Shown piece by piece: positions 36,391-47,600 of a stretch of DNA of 64,000 nucleotides. Made by a program: the position numbers and the translations under genes. The notes beneath the pieces were generated by a model. It did not search any database and was not told where the DNA came from. It saw only the letters and a list, made by a program, of their open reading frames with translations. Numbering within the stretch: the first letter of the stretch is position 1; each line of letters begins with the position of its first letter. Source of the DNA: an uncultured Sphingobacteriales bacterium (GTDB lineage: Bacteria > Bacteroidota > Bacteroidia > Chitinophagales > Chitinophagaceae); the NCBI GenBank assembly GCA_937991535.1, contig CALKHN010000028.1, forward strand, positions 186,001 to 250,000, in the 5' to 3' direction.

Positions 36391-37974
36391 TTAATTCACA
36401 TCCCAGAAAATTTTGGTTGAAAGGTTATCCTTAGCCCTTACAGCTTCATAATTTTCTGTATTATATGTTTGCTCGCTGCCTGCATAAAACCACCGGTAGG
36501 GCGGAAGCTTCTGGGTATTGGAATTATCCACTTCAAAATTAAAGCTGGGAGCATCCAGGCGTCTTTGTTCCGCCCAGCTTTCAACAAGCTCAACAACGCT
36601 GTAGTGGATCCATTTTTGCGTGGCAAGCAATTTCAGCTTATCCGCGTCTGTTGCCGCATTATCCCATTTAACACCGGCACTTCCAATGTAATTGTTTACT
36701 TCTGTTGCATTGGTTGGAACAAGAGCGGGTGAGGCATTATCATTGCTGATGGATCTCAACCAATAGTAAAACTCTATGGATTTTTTAATGCCATCTTCAT
36801 ACGCTGCTTTAGCAACAGCGGACTGTCCTCCTTTTAAAGCTGCTTCAGCGGCAAAAAAACTTATTTCAGGTGCAGTGATCAATACACCAGGGAAATACTG
36901 GTTGCGGCTTAATGTTGACCAATTGTACCGTGCTATCATACCATCAGCTACCAGTTCGGTTTGGGCAGAAGCTGTGAGCATTGGATCTAATCCAATATAA
37001 ACCCCCGCTGCACTGTCGCCGGGCTGGTACATTGCCCGCAAACGCGGATCGCCATTTGTTTTCATGTGCTCAATCATGGCTTTACCTGCTAAGTTACCAT
37101 CCCAATCTTCCAGCCCGCTTCTAAAACTACTTGAGTTGATAGGCGTGTTTAAGTCGGTAACATTAATCTGGATGTTATCGGCATTGCTTGTTACCAGGGG
37201 AAACTGGGTAGGATTACTCATGATTTCAGCGCCTTCGCTGGCAACACGGGCCTGAAAGTCTGGCACATCAGATACGCGGGCAAGCATTCTTACGCGCAGG
37301 GAATTGGTATACATCTTCCACTTGGCGAGGCTTCCCTTATTGATGAAATCCTGGTTTTTGAATCCGGTTTCTATTCCCGCTATTAATGAGATTGAGTTCA
37401 GCTCAGTAGCAAAGCCTTTCAAATCATCGAGCATCTTCGTATAAAGGCCTTTTGCGTCATCATACGCGGGCAAAGAAGACTGGTAATTTCCGCCGTTGGT
37501 ACTGAGCATGCCCGCTTCAGAAAACGGAATATCGCCATGCAGGTCTATCATTTGCTGTGTATGATCGTACAGATATACCGTTGCCGCTATCATGTAAACC
37601 CTACGCAAAGACTGATCCTCGGCGCTTAAGGCATTGTATACTTTTTCCAGTTCCCTGTACTGAGCAAGGAGGCTATAATAGTTATCCCATCGTGAATTAA
37701 TACCCGCAGCTCCAGGAACATACTGAGCCGGTGCATTTATCCATCCAACAGCCTGAGTATAGTGTGTAAGCGTAGTTCTCAATACCACGAAATAATTCCA
37801 GTAACCGGGTAATACATAATCTTTGTTAGATTGTAAAAAACCGGCGAATTGCTTCTCAACTGTAGTAGTAGATATCTTGGAAGGATCCGCATAACTGTCT
37901 TTAAAGTCTGATTTAGTGCAGGAGGTGATTCCTGCGGCAATCCCTATAGATAAAAAAAACAATAACTTCTTCAT
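36391..37974 (-). CDS. SusD/RagB-family nutrient-binding outer-membrane lipoprotein (pair 1)
   Basis: 527 aa. Lipoprotein signal with lipobox GITSC (Cys19). The family pattern is SusD-like type 2 ('SusD/RagB nutrient-binding lipoprotein'): an N-terminal 'STTTVEKQFAGFLQSNKDYV', TPR-like helices, 'YDDAKGLYTKMLDDLK' and C-terminal 'VVELVESWAEQRRLDAPSF'. It caps the SusC barrel on the cell surface and binds the ligand. It sits 36 bp after SusC1. Ligand unknown. Confidence 0.88.
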   Translation of the reverse strand: MKKLLFFLSIGIAAGITSCTKSDFKDSYADPSKISTTTVEKQFAGFLQSNKDYVLPGYWNYFVVLRTTLTHYTQAVGWINAPAQYVPGAAGINSRWDNYYSLLAQYRELEKVYNALSAEDQSLRRVYMIAATVYLYDHTQQMIDLHGDIPFSEAGMLSTNGGNYQSSLPAYDDAKGLYTKMLDDLKGFATELNSISLIAGIETGFKNQDFINKGSLAKWKMYTNSLRVRMLARVSDVPDFQARVASEGAEIMSNPTQFPLVTSNADNIQINVTDLNTPINSSSFRSGLEDWDGNLAGKAMIEHMKTNGDPRLRAMYQPGDSAAGVYIGLDPMLTASAQTELVADGMIARYNWSTLSRNQYFPGVLITAPEISFFAAEAALKGGQSAVAKAAYEDGIKKSIEFYYWLRSISNDNASPALVPTNATEVNNYIGSAGVKWDNAATDADKLKLLATQKWIHYSVVELVESWAEQRRLDAPSFNFEVDNSNTQKLPPYRWFYAGSEQTYNTENYEAVRAKDNLSTKIFWDVN

Positions 37975-38010
37975 ACAATATTTTTTAGTTGTAATTCTTT
38001 AAATTAAAAT

Positions 38011-41000
38011 TTAGAAGCTCGCTCTCAGCATTACACCAAAACTTCTTGTAGACGGGTTGGTTCCCACATTGGTAAGCGTTTGCGCCCACCTTGAACCCGC
38101 GGTTGTTTGTTCCGCATCAATATCTTTTAAAGTTCTGTACAGGTAAAAAAGATTTCTTCCAAACACGGATAACTGAAGTTTTTTCGCACCAATTTTACGG
38201 ATCAGGTTGGTTGGTAAATCATACCCTAATGAGATTTCCCTCATTTTAATATAACTGTTCTTTTGAATATACAGTTCATAGCGGGTATTGGGGCTGTACT
38301 GTGGTCCACCCCAATTATAAACTGTCCAGTAATAGTCGGCTGAAGAAACAATATAATCATTGGGTGTACCGTCTAATTTAACACCTTCCTGGATAAACCC
38401 ATCATGGTAAACCGTTTCGCCATTCGGTCCCTGCGCGGCATCTGTTCTAACTCTCCCGTTAGGTCCTTCATAGTAAGCCAATCCGCCATGTGCTTCATCC
38501 ATATAATTCAAACTTTCTTCCAAAAGCCCCCTGCTGATCATCCAGTTGATTGCAGTAGGCATAATATAACCGCCATAACGGAAATCCATCATTACATCTA
38601 AAGCAATTCCTTTATACCTGAACGAATTGGATAATCCGCCAATTGCCTTAGGCATAGCGTTGCCTACCTTTTCCATCCTGGTCGCATCTACCTTGTACAT
38701 GCCATTAGGATCTACTATCTTTTGACCCTTATCATTAACCGCAACCGGGTGAGCTAAAAAATCACCCATAGGCTGACCTACTTTTGATACCAACTGGGCT
38801 GCGTTGCCATCATAATCGGCGTGCAATAGCTGGTCTAACCCCGGCGCAAGTTTTTCAACACGGTTGTCGTTAAAGGATAAATTCAGTCCTATATTCCACG
38901 AAAAATCAGGTGTAAGAAAAGGCGTACCATTTAAACCAATTTCTATACCCTTGTTTCTTAATGTACCAATATTGGTAAATACCGAGCCGGCACCGGAAGT
39001 TTGGGGAAGTGTTAATGGCAAAATCTGGTCAACGATCTGTCCGTTATAATAGGTAAAATCAAAGCCCAGTCGCCTGTTCAAGAATTGTGTTTCCAAACCA
39101 AATTCAAATTCATGTTTTTCCTCCGGCCGTATACCGTCGTTACCAAAACTACCGGGAATGGTGGTGTATAAAACCGGTTGACCGCCACCCTGGCTACCCA
39201 GCGTATTTTGATTATAGGCAATGTTGGCACGATATGGATCGGGATAGTTACCCACTATACCCCAGGAAGCACGCAGTTTGCTATAACTAATGAAGGCGGG
39301 CAACTGAAATGCTTCGCTGATCACAAAACTCGAATTCACCGATGGATATACAAACGCGTTATTGTTTGGATGCATGGTAGAAGTTCTGTCTCTGCGCACT
39401 GTTCCTTCGAGAAAAAGGTAGCCTTTAAAGCTTCCGTTGATGGTTCCGATAAGGGCATCTCTTACCAACGATCTTCTATCCGAACTACTACCGGGAGTAT
39501 TTACAGATGCCGCTATATCGAACAGGTTTTCGGTGCTTAAGCCTCCGCTTGTTCCTCTGTTCAACCAGGTAGATTTATCATCGGTAGCTGTATAACCACC
39601 CATTACATTCAATTCAATATCGGGGGTAATTTGCTTGTTATAAGTCAATAATACATCTCCGTAAAGAATGGTATTGTTGTAAGAACTTAAACCAAAATAA
39701 CCCGAATTACCAAATGCCAGTGGTATTTCTGTAGAGTTTCTTGATTCTGTTAACATGGATGTGAAATCAGTAGAAATTCTGGCACGCAGTCTCAAATCGT
39801 TAATGATTTGCCAGTTGTTGGTTAAACTGGCGATTACCCGGTTGCTCTTTTCTTCTGTATTATTCTCATACACGCGCCATACATAATCCATCAGGTCGCC
39901 TTTGAACCCATTATATTTGATGTTTTCATCGGGAGTTAAGCTCTGGTTGGTTCCGGTTACGTACCTGTAGCCCATACTGGTTTTGTATTTATTCTTATAC
40001 CAGGCGCCATCGTCGAACCTGCCAATCATACCCGTAAAATTATTGGTCAGCCGATCAATAGAATAAGGGCGGTTGTTGGTTTGCTGGTTGATATAGTTCA
40101 CCATCAGGTCAACAGAGTACTTTTTTCCAAAATTAAAAGTGCTGTTGAAGTTGGCGATATTTTTAAAATTCTCTGAACCAGGGCTCACGCCTTCGTTGGA
40201 TTGACGGGTTAAAGAAAACCGCACATTCGAGTTCTCAGAAGCATGTGAAACCGCAACATTGAAAGAAGAATTGTTTGCGTTTTGAAAGAGGTTTTTATAG
40301 CCATTTTTCTGTGCTTCATAAGGTCTGATTACACCGTCCCAGGCCATGGTAGGCTTGCCGTCGAACACGGGTCCGAAATTGATACTGTAATTGAGAATAC
40401 CTCTTGTTTCTTTGATACCATCACCATCCAGGTCATAATAAATAAATCCTTCACTATCCTGACCACCATTACTAATATTCAGCGGTGCACCGGCGCCCCT
40501 TACACTCTGGTACCTTGGTAAAAAAGCAACCCTGTCCTGGCTGGCGTTGGCATTTACATCAACGGTAAATCCCTTACCACCTTTTCCCTTTTTTGTAGTG
40601 ATCAATACCACGCCGTTCACCGCCTCAGAACCGTATAGCGCTGCTGCGGAAGCGCCTTTCAAAATAGACAGGTTATCAATGTCCTCGGGGTTAATATCCA
40701 GCAACCCGTTACCACGGATGCGCTGATCGCCCCAATAGTTTCCATTATTTACTTCTTCGTTGCGGATAGGTACACCATCCAACACAATGAGGGGCTGTGT
40801 TTTACCCGTAATGGTATTCAACCCGCGAATGTTGATGTTTATGGCACTGGTGGCGCCTCCCGGGGTAGCTCCTATACGAACGCCCGGCGCTTTACCGTAC
40901 AATGCGGCAGCAAAGCTGGGCGATCCGGCCCTGGTAATGTCTTCTGCCTTAACAGTAGCTGTTGCGTAACCAAGAGATTTTGTTTGTCTTGTAATACCCA

Positions 41001-41334
41001 AAGACGTTACCACAACTTCTGATAGCTCACCCTGAGACGCTACCAGAAAAACGTTGAGGTTGCTGCTGTTGCCTACTGCCACTTCTTTTGTGGTAAATCC
41101 TACAGAACTGAATATGAGTACTGCATTATTGCCTACGCTGATCGTGAACTTCCCCGCGTCATCGGTAAATGTACCTCCGGCTTTACTGCCTTTTTCGATA
41201 ACTGAAACACCGGGCAGAACTTCTCCGGCTCCATCTTTAACCAGGCCGGTTACTGTTTTTTGGTTCTGCCCATAAGCGAATGCACCACAAAATAGTAGCA
41301 CCGCCATAAGCATCAGAACTGTTGACTTCTTCAT
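38011..41334 (-). CDS. SusC/RagA-family TonB-dependent transporter (pair 1)
   Basis: 1,107 aa. Signal peptide (MKKSTVLMLMAVLLFCGAFAYGQ), a carboxypeptidase-regulatory-like domain (about 25-100; 'VTGLVKDGAGEVLPGVSVIEKGS'), TonB box region, plug ('YGKAPGVRIGATPGGATSAININIRGLNT'; 'ILKGASAAALYGSEAVNGVVLITTKKG') and a 22-strand barrel ending in LRASF. It imports oligomers with SusD1. ATG 41334 is preferred to the frame start at 41379, since the signal peptide begins there. A possible -7 box is at 41428-41435. Confidence 0.92.
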   Translation of the reverse strand: MKKSTVLMLMAVLLFCGAFAYGQNQKTVTGLVKDGAGEVLPGVSVIEKGSKAGGTFTDDAGKFTISVGNNAVLIFSSVGFTTKEVAVGNSSNLNVFLVASQGELSEVVVTSLGITRQTKSLGYATATVKAEDITRAGSPSFAAALYGKAPGVRIGATPGGATSAININIRGLNTITGKTQPLIVLDGVPIRNEEVNNGNYWGDQRIRGNGLLDINPEDIDNLSILKGASAAALYGSEAVNGVVLITTKKGKGGKGFTVDVNANASQDRVAFLPRYQSVRGAGAPLNISNGGQDSEGFIYYDLDGDGIKETRGILNYSINFGPVFDGKPTMAWDGVIRPYEAQKNGYKNLFQNANNSSFNVAVSHASENSNVRFSLTRQSNEGVSPGSENFKNIANFNSTFNFGKKYSVDLMVNYINQQTNNRPYSIDRLTNNFTGMIGRFDDGAWYKNKYKTSMGYRYVTGTNQSLTPDENIKYNGFKGDLMDYVWRVYENNTEEKSNRVIASLTNNWQIINDLRLRARISTDFTSMLTESRNSTEIPLAFGNSGYFGLSSYNNTILYGDVLLTYNKQITPDIELNVMGGYTATDDKSTWLNRGTSGGLSTENLFDIAASVNTPGSSSDRRSLVRDALIGTINGSFKGYLFLEGTVRRDRTSTMHPNNNAFVYPSVNSSFVISEAFQLPAFISYSKLRASWGIVGNYPDPYRANIAYNQNTLGSQGGGQPVLYTTIPGSFGNDGIRPEEKHEFEFGLETQFLNRRLGFDFTYYNGQIVDQILPLTLPQTSGAGSVFTNIGTLRNKGIEIGLNGTPFLTPDFSWNIGLNLSFNDNRVEKLAPGLDQLLHADYDGNAAQLVSKVGQPMGDFLAHPVAVNDKGQKIVDPNGMYKVDATRMEKVGNAMPKAIGGLSNSFRYKGIALDVMMDFRYGGYIMPTAINWMISRGLLEESLNYMDEAHGGLAYYEGPNGRVRTDAAQGPNGETVYHDGFIQEGVKLDGTPNDYIVSSADYYWTVYNWGGPQYSPNTRYELYIQKNSYIKMREISLGYDLPTNLIRKIGAKKLQLSVFGRNLFYLYRTLKDIDAEQTTAGSRWAQTLTNVGTNPSTRSFGVMLRASF

Positions 41335-41427
41335 CGCTGTTGGTTTTGATTTATAAATTATAAGTATAAGGGTTGACAAAAACTTTGTTTTTTAAACTAT
41401 TACATTAAAAAATGAACGATACTCTCC

Positions 41428-41435
41428 CAAATTTA
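41428..41435 (-). promoter_or_regulatory. Possible -7 box of the SusC1-SusD1 unit
   Basis: Minus strand TAAATTTG fits TAnnTTTG. The leader would be about 85-90 nt; no good -33 box is visible. Confidence 0.4.
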
Positions 41436-41616
41436 ATGTTAAAATAACATCACTTTATTGTAAAAAACAAAAAGATCGTCATTTTTTTAAAAATTAATTA
41501 TATACAATTCGCCAATTCATTTAAGTTCTCATAGTTTAATAGTAATGCTGAATATCTCATTTCAAAAACAAGCCTTTAAAACAATGAGCACATATTTGTT
41601 AGATACCATTTCTCCT

Positions 41617-41642
41617 GAAAAAGCTGCCTAAAAGCGGCTTTT
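41617..41642 (-). terminator. Stem-loop terminator after the glycosylasparaginase gene
   Basis: The minus strand forms AAAAGCCGC - TTTTAG - GCAGCTTTT with one internal mismatch and a T-rich tail. It lies 114 bp past the stop. Confidence 0.5.
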
Positions 41643-41755
41643 GCCTCGTCGCCCAAATCATTAATGCTTGCTGAGCGCAATTGTTCACCTTTGGTTGAAC
41701 AACGAAACCCGTCATAACCTGGTAGCTATCGAAAAAGTTTGGTACGAAAGTGCGC

Positions 41756-42787
41756 CTAACTCTTGTAAATGCTCTTTGCAGCGTATATCTTTTCTTCCTT
41801 TCCGCTTTTTACAGATATGGTAAACCCTTTCTGCAGGGCATAAGCGCCGTATTCTCCGTTTTTATTTAATGCTACAAATCCTACCTGTATCTTTTTTGAT
41901 TTTTCAGGATTGCGTTTAATAATGCGCTGTACCGCCTCCCTGCACGCCGCTTCAGGCTTAAATCCCTGCCGCATGAGCTCCACCACCAGGTGTGAGCCAA
42001 CAATGCGAATGACCTCTTCACCCACTCCTGATGAAGTAGCCGCTCCAATTTCATTGTCTACATATAGCCCAGCACCAATAATAGGCGAGTCGCCTACCCG
42101 GCCATGCATTTTAAAAGCCATACCGCTGGTGGTGCACGCTCCGCCTAAATTTCCTTTTGCATCCATTGCAAGCATTCCTATGGTATCATGATTATCGGGT
42201 CCGCCGGGGATCGGATCCTTGCCTTTATCGTACAGTCTGTTTTCAATATTTATTTCGGGTTCATACTTTGCGTTTTTCATCCACTCTTTCCATGCTTTTT
42301 CGCTTTCCGGCGTAAGTAGGTTTTCTTTTTTAAACCCGTTGGCTAAAGCAAATTGTAAAGCGCCATCGCCTGCCAATACAATGTGCGGCGTTTTTTCCAT
42401 CACCAGTCTTGCAACAGATATGGCATGGGTAACATGCTGCAGCGCCATTACGGACCCACAGTTGTAAAACTCATCCATGATACAGGCATCAAGCGTTACA
42501 TAACCATCTCTGTCCGGGTAGCCACCGTACCCAATAGTATGGTTTGTTGGATCGGCTTCAGGTATCCTTACCCCGGCTTCCACGGCATCTACCGCCCTGC
42601 CTTTCTGAGCAAGTATTTCCCACGCGGCACTATTGGCTGTTTTTCCAAAATCCCAGGTGGAAACAACAATGGGCTGATTAATAACCGGTTTGGATAGGGT
42701 TATGGTATCTGCTAAAGCTTGTTTGCTGGTTAAAACCGCTGCGGAACCCAGCACAGATGTTTGCAAAAATTTTCTACGGGTAGACAT
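41756..42787 (-). CDS. Tat-exported glycosylasparaginase (N4-(beta-GlcNAc)-L-asparaginase)
   Basis: 343 aa. The N-terminus MSTRRKFLQTSVLGSAAVLT has a full twin-arginine motif, so it is exported folded. It is an Ntn hydrolase: autocleavage is expected before Thr202 in 'DNHDTIGMLAMDAKG', the hallmark of glycosylasparaginases rather than plain isoaspartyl peptidases; 'MHGRVGDSPIIGAGLYVDNEIGAATSSGVGEE' supplies substrate-binding residues. The enzyme releases aspartate plus a glycan amine from GlcNAc-Asn. ATG 42787 is chosen because the Tat signal begins there. It sits alone between two SusCD units with terminators on both sides. Confidence 0.9.
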   Translation of the reverse strand: MSTRRKFLQTSVLGSAAVLTSKQALADTITLSKPVINQPIVVSTWDFGKTANSAAWEILAQKGRAVDAVEAGVRIPEADPTNHTIGYGGYPDRDGYVTLDACIMDEFYNCGSVMALQHVTHAISVARLVMEKTPHIVLAGDGALQFALANGFKKENLLTPESEKAWKEWMKNAKYEPEINIENRLYDKGKDPIPGGPDNHDTIGMLAMDAKGNLGGACTTSGMAFKMHGRVGDSPIIGAGLYVDNEIGAATSSGVGEEVIRIVGSHLVVELMRQGFKPEAACREAVQRIIKRNPEKSKKIQVGFVALNKNGEYGAYALQKGFTISVKSGKEEKIYAAKSIYKS

Positions 42788-42905
42788 GTATGTGTTTATT
42801 TGGGATGAGCGCAAAACGAGATTATTCAATACAGGATCAAAATTAAATGAACAGAAATAATTCATATGCCCTTTAACATATTTTGTCCGAAAACCGATCC
42901 TTATT

Positions 42906-42941
42906 AAACAAAAGCAGCCATTGAGGTAGCTGCTTTTGTTT
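42906..42941 (-). terminator. Terminator of SusCD pair 2
   Basis: Perfect 13-bp stem (AAACAAAAGCAGC / GCTGCTTTTGTTT) with a 10-nt loop, 35 bp past the SusD2 stop. The T-rich arm works best on the minus strand. Confidence 0.8.
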
Positions 42942-42976
42942 ACAATAGAAATATAAATACATCTTTAATGTAATCA

Positions 42977-44593
42977 TTAAGGCATAAACCAGGGTTTCAC
43001 TTTTTCATCGTTAGTGCCTCCGGTTACTGCTTTCCAATTATCATAATTTGATTCCGTTTCAGAAGTCGGATATATCAACTTATTGAAATTAAGAACCGGG
43101 CTTGAAGGAGAAAGCGCTTCAGCAGGTGTTTTACCACCAGTTCTTCTTTGCAGATTCCATGCTTCCAGTGGTTGATGGAAAAAAGCGATCCAGCTCTGCT
43201 TGTAGATTTGCTCTAAAGCTGTTGCAGGCGTGGCGCTGTAGGCTACAGCAGGATGGGAAAGCATTGTTGTTAGTTCCAGTGCCGTTGGTGCGGACGCAGG
43301 TTTATTGACCGTCCATATCGCGGAACTATTTGCAAGGCCATACCAAAACTTAACAGATTCTGTTATGCCTTCTTCATAAAACTGTTTAGCCAGGGCTGGA
43401 TTAGCAGCTATACCACCAATTCCCCGATTGTATATTTCAGCTTTTAAAAAGTTAACTTCCGCGCTGGTAATAAATAACTGAGGAAAAGTTTTATCCGCTA
43501 CATAGTAAAAATTCAGCGGTGCAAACTTGTAAACGCCCGAAACAACCCATGTTGTGAGGCGGGATTCATCATAAGGATCATTAACAATTCCACCCGCATT
43601 TCCACCGGTTTCAGAAGGTGTACTTATTCCCGGATTCATGGGATAAGGTAGCCAATCACCGTCTCTGTTTGGCTCAAAGAAAATTTTTGTACGTAAGTCG
43701 TAAATGCCTGAACCATCTGCTGCATCGGTGGATGACATAGCATGCCACATCGTAGATCCCATCCGAACATAAGAGTTACCAGTATATATCCCGCGTCTGT
43801 CATAAACTGCGTTTGGAAGGTTTGCAGGATAAAACCCGTAATTGTCGCCGGCAGCTAATAGGGGTTTGCCTAAAGCTTCCGCAATAACCGCATCTGCTTT
43901 TGCTACATCTTTATCGTGCATTATCAATGCATACCGTAAACGGGCTGAATTCGCAAACTTAACCCACTTTGTAATATCACCGTTAAAAACAGTTTCACTT
44001 GCTCCCAGGGATATCTGATCGGAACTGGTAGAAAAGTTATCTATCGCCCATTTGAGATCATCTAATGCTGAACTGAAGATGGTGGATTGTGCATCGTATG
44101 CAGGTCTAAAATTAGCAGATCCATAAAATACTTTACCAGCTTCTGAGTAAGGCATATCCCCAAAAAGCGTAGTTGTTTTCAATGCTTTATAAGCCAGTAA
44201 TGTTTTCAGCATTGCTCTTATATTGGTCATTTTAGAAGAATCAGGAGATGCTGCTATCAGATCCATTACCTTGTAATAATTAGATAACGCATAATAATAG
44301 CTATCCCAGGAACCCCCTACCAAATTATCCAGCCTGTAACCAGACTGAGCATATTGGGCTGCCAACTGTGTAGATTGATATAAAAAGGAGGTATATATCG
44401 TTCCAAGACCACCGGCATCCTGCATGGTAGATGCAATATAATTATAAGTAGCAGGAATAGTTGCATTGTAAGTTTTGTTATCCCATGCCTTATTGATGTC
44501 CCCGAAATCCTTTTTACAGGAATAAATACCCAGTACCATTGCGCACAAAATCACCAATGATTTTGGTGTATTTTTAATTGTTCGAAATTGCAT
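42977..44593 (-). CDS. SusD/RagB-family nutrient-binding lipoprotein (pair 2)
   Basis: 538 aa. Lipobox GIYSC near residue 26. The sequence 'DFGDINKAWDNKTYNATIPATYNYIASTMQD' and C-terminal 'IAFFHQPLEAWNLQRRTGGKTP' match the SusD-like type 2 family. Surface ligand-binding partner of SusC2, 18 bp downstream of it. Ligand unknown. Confidence 0.88.
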   Translation of the reverse strand: MQFRTIKNTPKSLVILCAMVLGIYSCKKDFGDINKAWDNKTYNATIPATYNYIASTMQDAGGLGTIYTSFLYQSTQLAAQYAQSGYRLDNLVGGSWDSYYYALSNYYKVMDLIAASPDSSKMTNIRAMLKTLLAYKALKTTTLFGDMPYSEAGKVFYGSANFRPAYDAQSTIFSSALDDLKWAIDNFSTSSDQISLGASETVFNGDITKWVKFANSARLRYALIMHDKDVAKADAVIAEALGKPLLAAGDNYGFYPANLPNAVYDRRGIYTGNSYVRMGSTMWHAMSSTDAADGSGIYDLRTKIFFEPNRDGDWLPYPMNPGISTPSETGGNAGGIVNDPYDESRLTTWVVSGVYKFAPLNFYYVADKTFPQLFITSAEVNFLKAEIYNRGIGGIAANPALAKQFYEEGITESVKFWYGLANSSAIWTVNKPASAPTALELTTMLSHPAVAYSATPATALEQIYKQSWIAFFHQPLEAWNLQRRTGGKTPAEALSPSSPVLNFNKLIYPTSETESNYDNWKAVTGGTNDEKVKPWFMP

Positions 44594-44611
44594 TTCAGTA
44601 AAATTTAAAAG

Positions 44612-47600
44612 TTAGAATTGGGCTTTAACGCTGAAACCAAATGTTCTCATACCCGGAAACGCTGACCACTGCAAACCCTGTCCATTTCCAACACCGTTAA
44701 TACCTTCGGGATTAAGATGATCGGGCAGACTTGAATAGATATAAAACAGATTTCTACCTACTACGGAAAGTGATAGATTCTGAAATATCCTCGTTGTGCC
44801 AAGAAGATTTTTAGGAAGGCTGTAAGACAAGGCTACCTCTCTTAATTTAACCCAGGTGTTCTCAAACACGGAAAGACTTCTTGGTCTGTTCAAATGTGTC
44901 CATCCGGTATAAGAACCTCCATATTTATAGATTGAATTCACAACCCTGTCATTTATTTTAGCATCATCCACATTATAGCCTTCCATTATTACGCCCACAT
45001 TTCCTGAAGTACCGTCAGGGAAAGTGTAAGGCAATCCACCGCCGTTTCTTTCAACCAATGTTGCCGGTGATAAACCACCGCCCATTGCAGTAGAATGATC
45101 GAATGAATAAATATCTCCTCCTAATTTAGCATCAACCATTGCATAGAGACTGAAGCTTTTATAACGGATTGTATTACCAATACCACCTGTAAGCTTGGGG
45201 GTAGCATTTCCTATTGCAACCGGATCTACGGTTGATTGATATAAAGTACCTACTACATTACCGCTTCCATCGGTTACATTTTTAAGAAGTCTATTGCCTT
45301 TATCATCCCTTAAAAAATCTGTACCATACAAAGTACCGTATTGATCACCCGGTGATACTTTCATGAACACTCCAAGATTGCCAAACACATCTCCTATTCT
45401 TAACTCTTTAACTCCTTCTGAAAGAGAAACGACTTTGTTCCTGTTTGTGGCGCCATTTACACTTATATTCCATGAAAAATTCTTCCTGTTAACAGGAGTT
45501 GCATTTACAATAAATTCAAATCCTTTATTAGACAACTCCCCAGTGTTGAAGGTTATAGCAGACGCTCCTGAAGATACTGGTAATGCTGCTGTCATGATCT
45601 GCTGTGTGGAAGATATATCATAATAGGTGAAATCAAGATTCAGCTTGTTTTGAAAAAAGCCTAAACTGGTTCCCATTTCATAAGACCTTGATGTCTGAAA
45701 CTGCAACTCATAAGGAGGAACGGTTGAAGGAAGGGAATTAATCGGCTGTCCTCCGAAAGTACCTACATTATACTGGAAGTCTAACTGATAAGGCTGGGCA
45801 GCATTAGCACTTTTCCCGTATGCTAACCTGATCTTTCCGTAAGACAGGAAATCCTGAATTGAACCCATGTTAAATGCTTCTGTAAAAACAAAAGCTAAAC
45901 TTCCTGATGGATAGAAGTAAGAGTTATTATTTCTTGGCAAAGTAGATGTTACATCATTTCTACCGGTAAGATCCAGAAACAAATAATCTCTGTAGCTAAG
46001 ATTGATAAGTCCTAAAACAGACTGAGATTTTACATCGTAACGGGTTTCTGCGGCACTTGTGTTATTCTTGTTGGTAAAATTGCCGAGGGAATAAACATTC
46101 GGCACAGCAAAGGTGCTCCAGTTAGAGCCTATAACGCCTGCGGAAGTGTTGGAATATGTATTGAACATACCTGAAATGCTCGCGTTAAATCCTTTTGCAA
46201 ACAGGTCACTTTTATGAGCAGTCACCATTACATCCGTATTGTAAATCTTGTCCTTACTGATCGTTTTAGAGAATGACCCACCCTGCATATGATCTACTGA
46301 AGTAGTATTGTTCTGCGTGATAAAATTGGTACCGATGAAATCAACTGATGTCCGGACAAATGCATTCAACCATGGAGTAATCTCTGCATTTAACTTTATA
46401 GTTGAAAGGAATTCGTCTCTTCGAAGTGTGCTGTTATTCTCGTAAAATCTCCACCAGAGATTGTTACCATATTCAGCATGGGGATACGATCCCGGGAAGT
46501 TATATTTGGAACCATCAGTATTTTTGTAATACTTCCATTCTAAAGGCTGGTATTCTCTCGACATTCCATATATTGAAAACTTCGTCCAGGAATTGTTGTT
46601 ACCTATCTCTGGTGTATTTAGCCTGTAAGATTCGTTGTATCCCGCGGATATTTCCGCAGTTATAGCTTTAGATATTTTAAGATTTGAACCCAGCGAAAAA
46701 TTCGTATTGCTATTGTTGGTGTTGGGCACCACAGCATCTGCATCCGTTCTCGAAATTGAAACTCTTACTGTACCAAAATCGCCTCCCCCTGAAAAAGATA
46801 CATTGTGCGTTTTGTCTACGCCTGTTTTATAATAGAACTTTCTATTATCGGGCTGAGGAGAATAGGGTCTTGATTCTCCATCCCACCAGCGAACCATTTG
46901 ACCATCTAATTTTGGCCCCCAGGATGAACTGGCGCCAAACCAACTGAACACATCCCATGTGTTCATTCCCCCCGGAATTACTTCATGTGATGCATTATAA
47001 CCGGTTCCGTTCACTGCATATGGATTACCATTCCAGGCTGAAGGATATAAAGTAGGCAGGTAAGATTCACCGCTTTCTGTTTTAGGAAGTTGAGGATGCA
47101 GTGTCCATAAACCAGCGGCAAAACCTCCACCATACTCATTCTGCATATCCTGGAAACGATATACATTGGTATAGTTGTTAATAAAGCTATAGTCAATACC
47201 TATTCCTTTTCTGGCAGTACCTTTTTTGGTAGTGATCAATATCACACCATTGGCACCACGTGCACCATAAAGAGCCGCAGCGTTAGGTCCTTTTAATACG
47301 TTAACGCTTTCAACATTTTCCATGTTCACATAACTCATATAGTTCCCCCAATCCTGAATTCCGTCCTGTACATCAATATTTGATTGCGCCAGAGGCTTAT
47401 TATCCAGGATAGCCCCATCTATAACAATGATTGGTTGATTGTTGCCGGTAATACTATTATTACCCCTAATCACTATTCTGGAGGAAGCGTTATTTAAACC
47501 GTTGCTATTTGATATGTTCAACCCAGCAACTTTACCCATTAAACCCTGGGCTATATCGACAGGAGCAGCGATTGTGATGTCTTCAGCTTTTACTTGCTGC

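Larger units (their letters stand above)
41335..41755. other. Intergenic region upstream of SusC1
   Basis: 421 bp without a gene. It contains the SusC1 leader, a possible minus-strand -7 box (41428-41435) and a stem-loop terminator (41617-41642). The rest is AT-rich with T and A runs. Confidence 0.5.
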